Assembly: GCA_903837025.1 (NCBI GenBank)
Contig: CAILTC010000620.1
Coordinates: 1-6,260, forward strand
Length of the DNA: 6,260 nt
From: an uncultured Bacteroidota bacterium
Lineage (GTDB): Bacteria > Bacteroidota > Bacteroidia > Flavobacteriales > Flavobacteriaceae
Direction: 5' to 3'
How positions within the stretch are numbered: the first letter of the stretch is position 1; each line of letters starts with the position of its first letter. Positions 1 to 6,260 of this stretch are shown piece by piece. A program made the translations under genes and the position numbers. A model generated the notes under the pieces. It was not told the origin of the DNA. It did no database searches and saw only the letters and a program-made list of their open reading frames with translations.

Positions 1-239
1 ACAGAAAGCAAAATAATATTTACCCAACAGCTTATGCTACTCGTGGTTTTGATGTCACTTTTGACACCATGATGCGTTTGTCGCAAGGTAAAAATTATCA
101 GGAAGAAGCAGAAACAATTGCGACAGCTCAGGTTGATAATATGTTTGAATATTATAAAAAAAGTGACGGAGGTTATGCAAATAAAGGGGTTTATATTTTA
201 TATTACGATACTGATTTAACCATTAAAGAAGCGAAATAA
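1..239 (+). CDS. C-terminal fragment of a probable LysM/periplasmic-binding-type protein (5' end outside window)
   Basis: The frame is open from the left edge (first full codon at base 3) to a TAA at 237-239, giving 78 residues without a start. The visible part contains YATRGFDVTFDTMMRLSQG and then a tail with VDNMFEYYKK, GGYANKGVYILYYD. This pattern (tyrosine-rich, RGFD followed by a helix, then an F.Y.K...GGY.N.GVYI..YD strand) matches my recollection of the end of the periplasmic-binding (type 1) fold in flavobacterial LysM-domain proteins annotated as amino-acid ABC transporter substrate-binding proteins. Those proteins are predicted to act in the cell envelope. The LysM repeats and signal peptide would lie upstream and cannot be checked here. 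The fragment is certainly coding in style (no stops, normal codon use, clear end). The family assignment rests on a short tail and is moderate. No convincing intrinsic terminator follows the stop. Confidence 0.65.
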   Translation, partial: RKQNNIYPTAYATRGFDVTFDTMMRLSQGKNYQEEAETIATAQVDNMFEYYKKSDGGYANKGVYILYYDTDLTIKEAK

Positions 240-419
240 GGAAGTTAACCTGTCCTGTTTTCATGAGTTTGAATTCAGATATTGAGAATAGAATTAGTTT
301 TAATTGGAAGTAGAAAAAGAAAATAGAACAAAGAATTAGCAAAGAATGTAGAAAATAGAGTTTAGAATTCAAATTAAAGGATTATATCTATTTTCTATTC
401 TCTTTTTTCGCTTAAAAAA
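240..419. other. Intergenic spacer, AT-rich, no gene
   Basis: This 180-base gap lies between two plus-strand genes. I see no coding frame worth calling; in the frame of the following gene, a TAA at 375-377 closes the region upstream of its ATG. The stretch is dominated by purine-rich short repeats (described as a separate entry) and ends in a pyrimidine tract and an A-run just before the next start. I could not find a confident Bacteroidota-type promoter (a TTTG box about 20 bases before a TAnnTTTG box), so the promoter of the downstream gene is not placed. The gap is long enough for the DUF3820 gene to have its own promoter. Confidence 0.6.
284..402. repeat. Degenerate purine-tract repeats facing a complementary pyrimidine tract
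   Basis: The purine-rich strand repeats short words: GAGAATAGAA at 284-293, AGAATTAG at 290-297 and again at 332-339, AGAAAATAGAA at 318-328 and AGAAAATAGAG at 350-360. The pyrimidine tract CTATTTTCTATTCTC at 388-402 is complementary to several of these. TAGAAAATAG (349-358) pairs perfectly with 388-397, AGAAAATAG (318-326) with 388-396, and GAGAATAGAA (284-293) with 393-402. In RNA these would be mutually exclusive A/U-rich stems just before the DUF3820 start. This may be simple low-complexity drift; the complementarity itself is directly visible. Confidence 0.5.
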
Positions 420-650
420 ATGGATCAAAACCAAAAACAACTCATCAAATTAGCCCACACAAAAATGCCTTTTGGTAAATATGAAGGCAGACATCTTATC
501 GATTTGCCCGAATATTATGTGGTTTGGTATTCTAATAAAGGATTTCCGAAAGGAGAACTAGGGGAACAATTACAACTGGTTTACGAACTAAAACTCAACG
601 GTCTCGAAGAACTAATCAGGAATATTAGAAAACGGTATCCAAAACCTTAG
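420..650 (+). CDS. DUF3820 family protein (small, cytoplasmic)
   Basis: This encodes 76 residues ending at TAG 648-650. The core at residues 16-45 carries the hallmarks of DUF3820 (Pfam 'QSregVF_b'): MPFGKYEGR, then LIDLPEYYVVWY and a GFPKGELGEQL segment, followed by a basic helical C-terminus. The length equals the usual size of the family (about 70-80 residues), so the gene looks complete. There is no signal peptide or membrane segment. The ATG at 420 is the only reasonable start: upstream in-frame codons contain no other ATG before a stop at 375-377. It is preceded by an A-run instead of a Shine-Dalgarno site, as is usual in Bacteroidota. The function of the family is unknown; the Pfam nickname refers to quorum-sensing-regulated virulence factors in other bacteria and should not be transferred. 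It is convergent with the operon that ends at 907. Confidence 0.88.
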   Translation: MDQNQKQLIKLAHTKMPFGKYEGRHLIDLPEYYVVWYSNKGFPKGELGEQLQLVYELKLNGLEELIRNIRKRYPKP

Positions 651-660
651 TTTTAAAATT

Positions 661-675
661 AACCCGTTGGGTGTT
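661..675 (+). terminator. Weak hairpin after the DUF3820 gene
   Basis: Eleven bases after the DUF3820 stop there is a short GC hairpin, ACCC-GTT-GGGT (662-672), extendable by one A-T pair across a bulged G. It is followed by AT-rich sequence but no uninterrupted T-run, so it is at best a weak terminator. The larger inverted-repeat element further on, which has a T-run after its right arm, is the better candidate for ending this transcript. Confidence 0.25.
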
Positions 676-694
676 ATTCAATTTATTTAATTTT

Positions 695-844
695 TAACCA
701 CATAGATCATAGATTTTAAAAATTCCGAAAGGCGTTTCAATCTATTAAAGATAATCATAGCTATGTGAACCCAAGACCCGAGCTAAAGCGAACAGGCGAA
801 GCAATTGGGCTATACAACTCTTTTTTCTATGATCTATGTAGTTA
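695..844. repeat. Palindromic MITE-like or REP-like element between convergent genes
   Basis: A 19-base left arm (695-713, TAACCACATAGATCATAGA) is repeated in inverted orientation at 826-844 with a single mismatch (C699). The arms enclose 112 bases whose second half (about 766-810: GTGAACCCAAGACCCGAGC and onward) is clearly less AT-rich than its surroundings. A partial internal copy of the end motif occurs at 754-767 (ATCATAGCTATGTG, with the palindrome CATAGCTATG at 756-765), so 699-705 could alternatively pair with 761-767. CCCAA (770-774) and TTGGG (805-809) could close an inner stem. There is no open reading frame of note and no transposase. The ACATAG...CTATGT ends resemble palindromic repeats I recall from flavobacterial intergenic regions; that resemblance is from memory. 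A T-run (845-851) after the right arm means it could also end plus-strand transcription. Confidence 0.7.
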
Positions 845-906
845 TTTTTTTATGATTAATTGATTTCTTTTAATTAATTATACCAAACAGGTTTAGATTA
901 TTAAAT

Positions 907-2877
907 TTATGGTTTAGTAACGATAATCACAATTTTATTAAAGTCGGCAGCGGCATTGATGACGGCTTTATAATCTTCAAATTTGTCTAATGGATAATTG
1001 ATGATATTATAAAATTCGGTGTTTTCGACAAGAATTTCATCTCCGTTTTTGGTATATTTACTGATAAAAGCGGCTTCGGTTTTGCCGTTTATTTGGGTTT
1101 TATAATCCATTACGAATTTATCCAGATTTTTTATCACCGCTCCTTTTGGTAGCAAAATTTTGATGTTTCGGGTGTAAAAATGTGGATAATCAATCTCTAC
1201 AGGCAGCATTCTTTTATTTTCTTGATAGAATTCCATTTGTTTTCCGATGGTTTCCCCAACAGCAAATAAATAATTGGCTCCTGCTTTTTTGGTTAACTCT
1301 TTTCCGTCAAAAGTTATGTTTAAAACAAATGGTTTTTTGCCTATAAAATCGATTCCGTCATTTTCGGTTGTCAAGGTTTTGTATTCTGTTTTTACCGTAT
1401 AGTTTTCGGCGATATTTTTCAAAATTGTGTTGTATCGTTCTGCGGAAGCGAAATCCTTAATAGGCTGAAAATTTAACCCCGAATAACCCCCAAATGTTAG
1501 ATTACTAGTTATTAATGGGTTTTCTATGTCTTGGGTAAAATCAACCGTGATATTCATTATATCGTGAGAAATATCGTTTCCTGGAATTGGGATGAAATTA
1601 ATTTCTCCGATGCCCATTGTGATTCCTGCAAATTTGGTTCCTTTAATAAATAAGCCATTGTTGTTGGCAATATTCGCAGGAAATAACGGAATTCGATACT
1701 CGATTTCTGTTGGTGTCAAATACTTTTTGATCGTTGGAAAATAGAATAAAAGTTCACTTAGGTTTTCGAAACTTTCAAAATCTTTGTCAAAAGGAATTTT
1801 ATATCTATTTGAGGTAAAAACTACATTATTTTCGATTTGGAAGTTTTTGAAAACCGCCAAATATATTTTTAAAATATCAGTTTGATTGGCTTGTTTGGTG
1901 TCAATTATATCCGATAAATTTGCTTTGGTAACAATGTACCTATCGTATTTAATGGTTTTTTTGATTTTGTTTTCTATGTTCCAAATTTGCTCTTGTAAAT
2001 CGGTTGATTTTGGAATAGAAGCACAAAAAGTAGCCACAGCTTTTGTTTGCTTTTTATCCAATTCGGGATTTAGGTTTCCGTATAATTTGGTTGCAAATTC
2101 TTTAAAGTTGTTTAAGTTTTTTGCACCGCTATTTAGATTTTCATCTAGTTTATAACGGAATAACTTTATTTGTAAATCCCAGTTCGAATAGTTTTCGTTA
2201 TTGTCTAAAGCAGGAATGTTTTTATCAGAAACTGTGAGGATTTTTTTGTTTGTAATCTTCACATCTTCAATAGTAGGCTCGCTTAAACCGTTGTAAGATT
2301 TAGTTTTAAAGACCAAATGACTGGGATATATTAATTGAAAATTCAAATTGATAATTGGGTGTTCCGCCTGCATTTTGATGGTTTGTCCTGTAAATTCGGG
2401 TCTTTCTTCGAGTACATATATTTTTTCGATTATAGCTCCTTTTTCAAGACCATTAACCGCAAAATAGTTGAACTTTATTCCTTTTTCTTGGTCAACTTCT
2501 TCTTTAATATCTTTTTGATCTAAATTGATAACGCTACCGTTTTTAAGAATAACTCGGGCTTTGTTCATTAAAACACTTTCGTTAAGGCTAAAAGGAATGT
2601 AGATTTTGTTGTTGCGTTCGATCGCCTCATCCGAATTGATGTAGATTTTATCATGTAATAAATGATATTGTTTTGCCCCTTTATCACTTATGACAACTTC
2701 TATTTTTATGGTTCGATCGAGAATTACTTCATTCTCGGTTTTGTATTTTTCCGGAATTGTAACTGCTGTTTCTTTTTCGTTCCAGTTGTAATCTTTAAAC
2801 GGATTTTCTTGGGCAAAAAACAATGAAGTGTTTAGGATTGCGAATGTGAAAACGATTTTTAGGATGTTTTTTTTCAT
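907..2877 (-). CDS. Exported DUF3857 protein with degenerate transglutaminase-like domain
   Basis: This encodes 656 residues and is the last gene of the minus-strand operon (TAA at 909-907). Residues 1-22 form a Sec signal peptide (MKKN, hydrophobic core, FFA|QEN), so the mature protein is periplasmic or outer-surface. A DUF3857-type beta-rich region follows at roughly 55-220, with the family-like stretch NYFAVNGLEKGAIIEKIYV (137-155). Residues about 295-395 align by pattern with a transglutaminase core, but the catalytic positions are lost. Where the upstream paralogue has GDCKD, this protein has ANQTD (Gln332 for Cys). The His position reads SELLF (Glu375), and the LDAT Asp reads LTPT (Thr388). 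The only cysteine in the whole protein is Cys285, away from this motif. It is therefore probably a non-catalytic paralogue acting as a scaffold or binding partner. The C-terminal 250 residues are beta-rich and unassigned. The ATG overlaps the stop of the preceding gene (ATGA), fixing the start. Family assignment is good; the inactive-enzyme reading is an inference from manual alignment. Confidence 0.85.
   Translation of the reverse strand: MKKNILKIVFTFAILNTSLFFAQENPFKDYNWNEKETAVTIPEKYKTENEVILDRTIKIEVVISDKGAKQYHLLHDKIYINSDEAIERNNKIYIPFSLNESVLMNKARVILKNGSVINLDQKDIKEEVDQEKGIKFNYFAVNGLEKGAIIEKIYVLEERPEFTGQTIKMQAEHPIINLNFQLIYPSHLVFKTKSYNGLSEPTIEDVKITNKKILTVSDKNIPALDNNENYSNWDLQIKLFRYKLDENLNSGAKNLNNFKEFATKLYGNLNPELDKKQTKAVATFCASIPKSTDLQEQIWNIENKIKKTIKYDRYIVTKANLSDIIDTKQANQTDILKIYLAVFKNFQIENNVVFTSNRYKIPFDKDFESFENLSELLFYFPTIKKYLTPTEIEYRIPLFPANIANNNGLFIKGTKFAGITMGIGEINFIPIPGNDISHDIMNITVDFTQDIENPLITSNLTFGGYSGLNFQPIKDFASAERYNTILKNIAENYTVKTEYKTLTTENDGIDFIGKKPFVLNITFDGKELTKKAGANYLFAVGETIGKQMEFYQENKRMLPVEIDYPHFYTRNIKILLPKGAVIKNLDKFVMDYKTQINGKTEAAFISKYTKNGDEILVENTEFYNIINYPLDKFEDYKAVINAAADFNKIVIIVTKP
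2874..2877 (-). promoter_or_regulatory. ATGA stop/start overlap (translational coupling)
   Basis: On the minus strand, the ATG of the downstream DUF3857 gene (2877-2875) shares bases with the TGA of the upstream gene (2876-2874). The preceding bases are GAAGAAAAACA, purine-rich but not a strong Shine-Dalgarno site. Such four-base overlaps usually mean termination-reinitiation, so the two paralogues are expected in linked amounts. Confidence 0.75.
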
Positions 2878-4820
2878 TGTTTTTCTTCTAAAATTATGGA
2901 ATCGGTGTAATTATTTTTTAGCTCTTTAATCATGTTGTTCCAAGGTGCAAAATCAGATTGATCGAGCAATAATTTTTTTTGCTTTAGTTGAACTTTCAAA
3001 AAGACGATATTGTTTTTTACTTCATAAACAAAGTCTGCTTTGATGTAATTATTGTCAAGACTGAAGTTTTTGGGTACGTATTTTACCGTCGAATTTTTAG
3101 GAATTTCAAATTCATATTGACTATTTATGAAGCTTAGAAAATCGAATTCAAATTTAGACAATCGATCTTTTTCGATGATTACATTTTCAAGCGGTTTGTC
3201 TAGGAATAAATTGATGTAAATTTCCTTATCGGCTTTTAAAACATAATTTCCCAAATCGAAATTGTAATCGATCAAATACGGTTTGTCTCTGTCTTTTGTG
3301 TTTTCTTCGGTGTAATTTTTTAAATTAAATTTATTATTTCCTTTTAAAACAAGCCCTTTTATCATTTCAAATCTTGTTTTGTTTGTGGCATCACCAATGT
3401 GGGAAAGAATATGACTTCGGTTATAACCGTTGAATTGTATTTTTCCAGAACCAACTAATTTTTCCTTTTCAAGTGTGAGTTTTACTTGTTCGTTAACTTC
3501 ATTTTTTTCGGCGGGAACAATAGGGACGGTTACTATTTTGAAGGTATCGCCATTACCATACATGGCTTCTTTTCCTTGGATAAAAGCAGTGGGAATTCCG
3601 TAAACAGTTTCCTTGTCGGTGGCATCAAGAAAGATACGTTCATCTCCTTTTAGATACACTGCAATCATGTGATTATCTACTGCTGGAGTGGCAGCTTCGG
3701 AATAAGAATAAGGGATTTCTCGGGTTCCTATCCAGCAAACACGTACGTTTTTGACATTGGCATATTTTGCCATTGCATTAATTATGCTCGCCATATCTTT
3801 GCAATCTCCAAATTTTCTTTGACAAATTAAACTTGCTTCTCGCGGAATAAATCCTTCGTATCCATCTTCAAAAGCAATGTATTTGATATTGTCTTTTACC
3901 CAATAAAAGATGCTTTTAATTTTATCATCATCATTCGTGCTATTTTCGGTAATTTTGAGTGTAATAGCTTTTAAAATGGGGTCTTCCGTTTGGTTTAAGT
4001 TTTTTGTAAATCCTTTGTAATAGGCATATAATTTATTTACATCACCTAGAACTTCGGTCTTTTTTCCGTTGATGGTATAGTCTTTTATATAGATAATAAT
4101 ATGCGGAATTATGTGCAAATAACCTGGTGAATTACCCTCAGATTTTAGAGGTTTTGTGTTTTTTAATGTCCATTTGTAAACCCATTTTCCTTTTTTTTCT
4201 GTTTTCGAAAATTCAATAGCATTCAATTCATCATTAAAAATCCGTGTACCAATGTTTATTTCTTTTTCGGTTTTGATTTCTAATGTAGTATTCTGTGTTG
4301 GTAAATTACCTCCAAAAATAAATTTATGTAGTAAAAAAGGATCGACAAACTCTGTTTGATAATCATAGACTTTTTTTGATCCAGCTTCTAAATTTGGGAA
4401 AATAAGTTGGCGCTCTTTTACATCATCATAAAAAACCGAACCTTGGCTCGATTGAATTTCGTTGGTTTGAGTTACTTTAATTTTCTTATCACGACCATTG
4501 GTATTGATAACGGTAAAAGCATTATAGTTTTGAAGTTTGACCAACTCGGAGTATGTGAATGTTTCTTTGTTATTTTGAATGCCATTTTCAGTAAGAATAA
4601 TCGATTCATAATGATTATCCTGAATCACTTTTAGTTTGTTATCTACGATAGATAAATCATAAGATTGATTGTCATTGAGCACCAATTCATTAAAATCAGG
4701 ATATTTTTTTTTGTATTCTTGAAATGAATTTTGTGCATTACCAATGAAAGCAAATGCAAATAATAATGGCAAGCAATAAATAAATTTATTTGATAATTTC
4801 AACCAATTCATCCGAATCAT
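2874..4820 (-). CDS. Exported DUF3857/transglutaminase-like/DUF3858 protein with intact triad
   Basis: This encodes 648 residues from ATG 4820-4818. An N-terminal hydrophobic segment (about 12-28) ends in GNA|QNS, a signal peptidase I site, so the protein is exported. A DUF3857 region follows at about 55-230. The transglutaminase-like core at about 280-405 has all three expected residues: Cys340 in KFGDCKD, His384 in VDNHMIAVY and Asp399 in IFLDATD. IKYIAFEDGYEGFIPR (312-327) just before the Cys box is also typical of the family. The C-terminus, ending with SDFAPWNNMIKELKNNYTD, matches the DUF3858 tail. Members with this triad could be proteases, cross-linkers or amide hydrolases; the substrate is unknown. 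The gene overlaps the MORN gene upstream by 35 bases and the next paralogue by 4. A second ATG at 4811-4809 (Met4) is an equally plausible start and would give a more usual signal peptide beginning MNWLKLSNK. Confidence 0.9.
   Translation of the reverse strand: MIRMNWLKLSNKFIYCLPLLFAFAFIGNAQNSFQEYKKKYPDFNELVLNDNQSYDLSIVDNKLKVIQDNHYESIILTENGIQNNKETFTYSELVKLQNYNAFTVINTNGRDKKIKVTQTNEIQSSQGSVFYDDVKERQLIFPNLEAGSKKVYDYQTEFVDPFLLHKFIFGGNLPTQNTTLEIKTEKEINIGTRIFNDELNAIEFSKTEKKGKWVYKWTLKNTKPLKSEGNSPGYLHIIPHIIIYIKDYTINGKKTEVLGDVNKLYAYYKGFTKNLNQTEDPILKAITLKITENSTNDDDKIKSIFYWVKDNIKYIAFEDGYEGFIPREASLICQRKFGDCKDMASIINAMAKYANVKNVRVCWIGTREIPYSYSEAATPAVDNHMIAVYLKGDERIFLDATDKETVYGIPTAFIQGKEAMYGNGDTFKIVTVPIVPAEKNEVNEQVKLTLEKEKLVGSGKIQFNGYNRSHILSHIGDATNKTRFEMIKGLVLKGNNKFNLKNYTEENTKDRDKPYLIDYNFDLGNYVLKADKEIYINLFLDKPLENVIIEKDRLSKFEFDFLSFINSQYEFEIPKNSTVKYVPKNFSLDNNYIKADFVYEVKNNIVFLKVQLKQKKLLLDQSDFAPWNNMIKELKNNYTDSIILEEKQ
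4786..4820 (-). promoter_or_regulatory. 35-base gene overlap containing two possible starts
   Basis: The end of the MORN-repeat gene (TAA at 4788-4786) and the start of the DUF3857/transglutaminase gene share these bases in different frames. ATG codons at 4820-4818 and 4811-4809 are in frame with each other; the second would shorten the overlap to 26 bases. Neither has a Shine-Dalgarno sequence; the upstream bases are an A-run with TAT. The overlap implies one transcript and possible coupling. Confidence 0.6.
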
Positions 4821-6260
4821 ATTTTTTTGTTAGTACTAATTTGCCTTCATTATAGATTAAAGTATTGCCGTGTAATTCGTCATTTTTGTAGGTTGATGTT
4901 AACCAAGGTTTTGCATCTTCTTTAAAATATTCTTGAATGCCATCATACGCATTGTCTTTGAATCGTTCTCTTTTATAAAGGTTTCCGTTCGCATAATACT
5001 CTAATCGTTCCCCATTTAATTGATTTTTCGAATAGTTAGATTCAAATTCTAGTTTGCCCAACTCATTGTTGACTATGTGTTTCCCTTCGAAATTTCCTTT
5101 TACCAAAGATAGTGTTATAGCGATTTTTCCGTTGGGATACGAAGAGGAGATTTCGGCTGTTTCATCCTTAATTTGTATTTTTTCATTGAGTTCACCACTT
5201 TTACTTCTTTTGATATAATATTGAACATGGTTATTGGCATAACCAATTATTAAAAGAGGTTCGTTTTTTTGATTATAATAAGTGAATTCCCCATCGATTA
5301 CATCATTTTTTTGATTGTATTCAAACATTTTTGACTGGTTGTGATAATATCGAATATGCTTTCCGTTAGCAATACTAAAAGTGGTTTCGTCTGAAAATTT
5401 TAGATTCCCAACCAAATCATACGATTTGTCAACCCCATTTTTTTTTCCGCAATAATAATTTATTTCTCTATTAATGGTACCATAAGGGCTATAGCCTTTA
5501 TATAAATTGTTTTTGACACCGTTGGTCAGTTCCATTTCTAAAATAGGAGTGTTGAATTTATCTTTTTTCAAATATTTCCCATTCAATTCACCATGTACTA
5601 ATTCACAAACTTCTATAGTTGTTCCATTATTAAAAGAGGTCGTGAATTTTCCGGTTTTGTTGCTGTAATCAATATTATTTTCTTTCTCCCCTTTATTATT
5701 ATACGTTTCCGATGAAGTAATTATACCTTCAATGTAGGTGTCTTTGGTAGAAATTGTTCCGTTTTGCCAATAGTCCAATTTTTTAAAATGGATTGACCCA
5801 TTAATCAGATAGCATTCAGAACTGATAGATCCGTCTGGATTATATTTTTTATAGGGACCATTTTGTTTTCCTTTCTCATAGGAATAGCTTCGGTTTAGTT
5901 TTCCGTTTTCATAAATTTCATAAAGACCATTAATGGAGTCATTGGTATAATTTTTAATTCCGCTTAGGAATCCGTTGTGCTCATAATCTTGGCTCAGACC
6001 ATTTTGTTTACCGTGGGAGTAATTCTCTTTTAATCGTTGTATTCCTGATGGAAAAGTATGATTCCATTCTCCGTCTTTTTTTCCTTTTTCAAAATTGCCA
6101 GTTGCTAACTTATTTCCGTAAAAATCATTGATTACAAAAGGTTTTTTCGATGCGTTTATTTCAACAGGATTTGGGTTGTTTTCAGCATATTGAATTCCTG
6201 ATTTTAATTCTCCAGATTTGTATTTTTCTTCAAAATATTTATTTTTGTTAGTGTCAAAAT
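4786..6260 (-). CDS. MORN_2 (YwqK-like) repeat protein, N-terminus outside window
   Basis: The frame is open from the right edge (first full codon 6258-6256) to TAA 4788-4786, giving at least 490 residues. I read 160 codons upstream of the TTG at 5778 without a stop and without any ATG, so the true start is beyond the window and TTG 5778 is simply an internal Leu codon. The protein is built of degenerate units of about 20-24 residues with the pattern Y..GK.NG....Y..NG.L. Examples are FEKGKKDGEW (6081-6052), YSHGKQNG, YEKGKQNGPYKKYNPDGSIS (5880-5821), YCGKKNGVDKSYD, NQLNGERLEYYANGNLYKRE and NDELHGNTLIYNEGKL. These are MORN_2 repeats (PF07661), which form extended beta-hairpin arrays. Databases often call such proteins 'YwqK family antitoxin', but nothing here resembles a toxin pair. 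A signal peptide would be expected upstream but cannot be seen. It is the first visible gene of the operon with the two DUF3857 proteins. The role is unknown; a binding or scaffold surface is the plausible guess. Confidence 0.88.
   Translation of the reverse strand, partial: FDTNKNKYFEEKYKSGELKSGIQYAENNPNPVEINASKKPFVINDFYGNKLATGNFEKGKKDGEWNHTFPSGIQRLKENYSHGKQNGLSQDYEHNGFLSGIKNYTNDSINGLYEIYENGKLNRSYSYEKGKQNGPYKKYNPDGSISSECYLINGSIHFKKLDYWQNGTISTKDTYIEGIITSSETYNNKGEKENNIDYSNKTGKFTTSFNNGTTIEVCELVHGELNGKYLKKDKFNTPILEMELTNGVKNNLYKGYSPYGTINREINYYCGKKNGVDKSYDLVGNLKFSDETTFSIANGKHIRYYHNQSKMFEYNQKNDVIDGEFTYYNQKNEPLLIIGYANNHVQYYIKRSKSGELNEKIQIKDETAEISSSYPNGKIAITLSLVKGNFEGKHIVNNELGKLEFESNYSKNQLNGERLEYYANGNLYKRERFKDNAYDGIQEYFKEDAKPWLTSTYKNDELHGNTLIYNEGKLVLTKKYDSDELVEIIK

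Noticed and set aside
420..650. Quorum-sensing virulence factor role for the DUF3820 gene
   Set aside because: This is only the Pfam family nickname; nothing in this context links the gene to quorum sensing or virulence.
695..844. CRISPR repeat or tRNA-like element
   Set aside because: There are only two inverted arms, no regularly spaced direct repeats, and no cloverleaf or CCA-type end.
855..878. Hairpin ATTAATT...AATTAAT as terminator of the minus-strand operon
   Set aside because: The stem is seven A-T pairs only, and no T-run follows in the minus-strand direction, so it is likely chance in AT-rich sequence.
1886..2155. Plus-strand ORF of 89 codons
   Set aside because: It lies wholly inside the minus-strand DUF3857 gene, is rich in Phe/Leu/Ser as expected from antisense of AT-rich coding sequence, and has no family features.
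2335..2523. Plus-strand ORF of 62 codons
   Set aside because: It is antisense to the same DUF3857 gene, with Phe/Tyr-rich low-complexity translation; a shadow of the real gene.
4407..4634. Plus-strand ORF of 75 codons
   Set aside because: It is antisense to the N-terminal part of the transglutaminase-like gene, whose DUF3857 region and signal peptide are convincing; it has no independent support.
4786..5778. A 330-residue MORN protein starting at TTG 5778
   Set aside because: The frame continues open with further MORN repeats up to the window edge, so the TTG is an internal Leu codon.
4786..6260. Toxin-antitoxin system ('YwqK family antitoxin')
   Set aside because: The name is carried over from the repeat family. 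The neighbours are exported transglutaminase-like proteins and there is no toxin-like small gene beside it.

Overview
The window looks like chromosome of a Bacteroidota member, most likely a Flavobacterium-type organism. It is AT-rich with AT-ending codons. Starts are preceded by A-rich stretches rather than Shine-Dalgarno sites. Exported proteins have signal peptides ending in A|Q, and the protein families (DUF3857/transglutaminase, MORN_2 repeats, a LysM/periplasmic-binding-type tail, DUF3820) are typical of that group. The genus is inferred from composition and family content, not from a marker gene.

Left part (1-906). The plus strand carries the last 78 codons of a protein resembling the C-terminus of flavobacterial LysM/periplasmic-binding-fold proteins. 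A 180-base spacer of repeated purine tracts with a complementary pyrimidine tract follows, then a 76-residue DUF3820 gene. The region between this gene and the convergent minus-strand operon (651-906) holds a roughly 150-base element. It is bounded by 19-base inverted repeats (18 of 19 matching), has a less AT-rich core, and looks like a small interspersed palindromic or MITE-like repeat.

Right part (907-6260). Three minus-strand genes form a tightly packed operon, read right to left. First is a MORN_2-repeat protein whose frame stays open to the window edge (at least 490 residues). Next is an exported DUF3857 protein with an intact Cys-His-Asp transglutaminase-like triad. Last is a second exported DUF3857 protein whose equivalent triad positions are all substituted. 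The genes overlap by 35 and 4 bases, so they are very probably co-transcribed and translationally coupled. The operon promoter lies outside the window.

Function. No member has a biochemical role that can be read from sequence. The clearest biological point is the coupled pair of an apparently active and an apparently inactive transglutaminase-fold paralogue, made with a repeat protein. A periplasmic or cell-surface complex with one catalytic and one scaffold or regulatory subunit is a reasonable hypothesis, not a demonstrated one. There are no tRNA or rRNA genes, CRISPR arrays or transposase genes.
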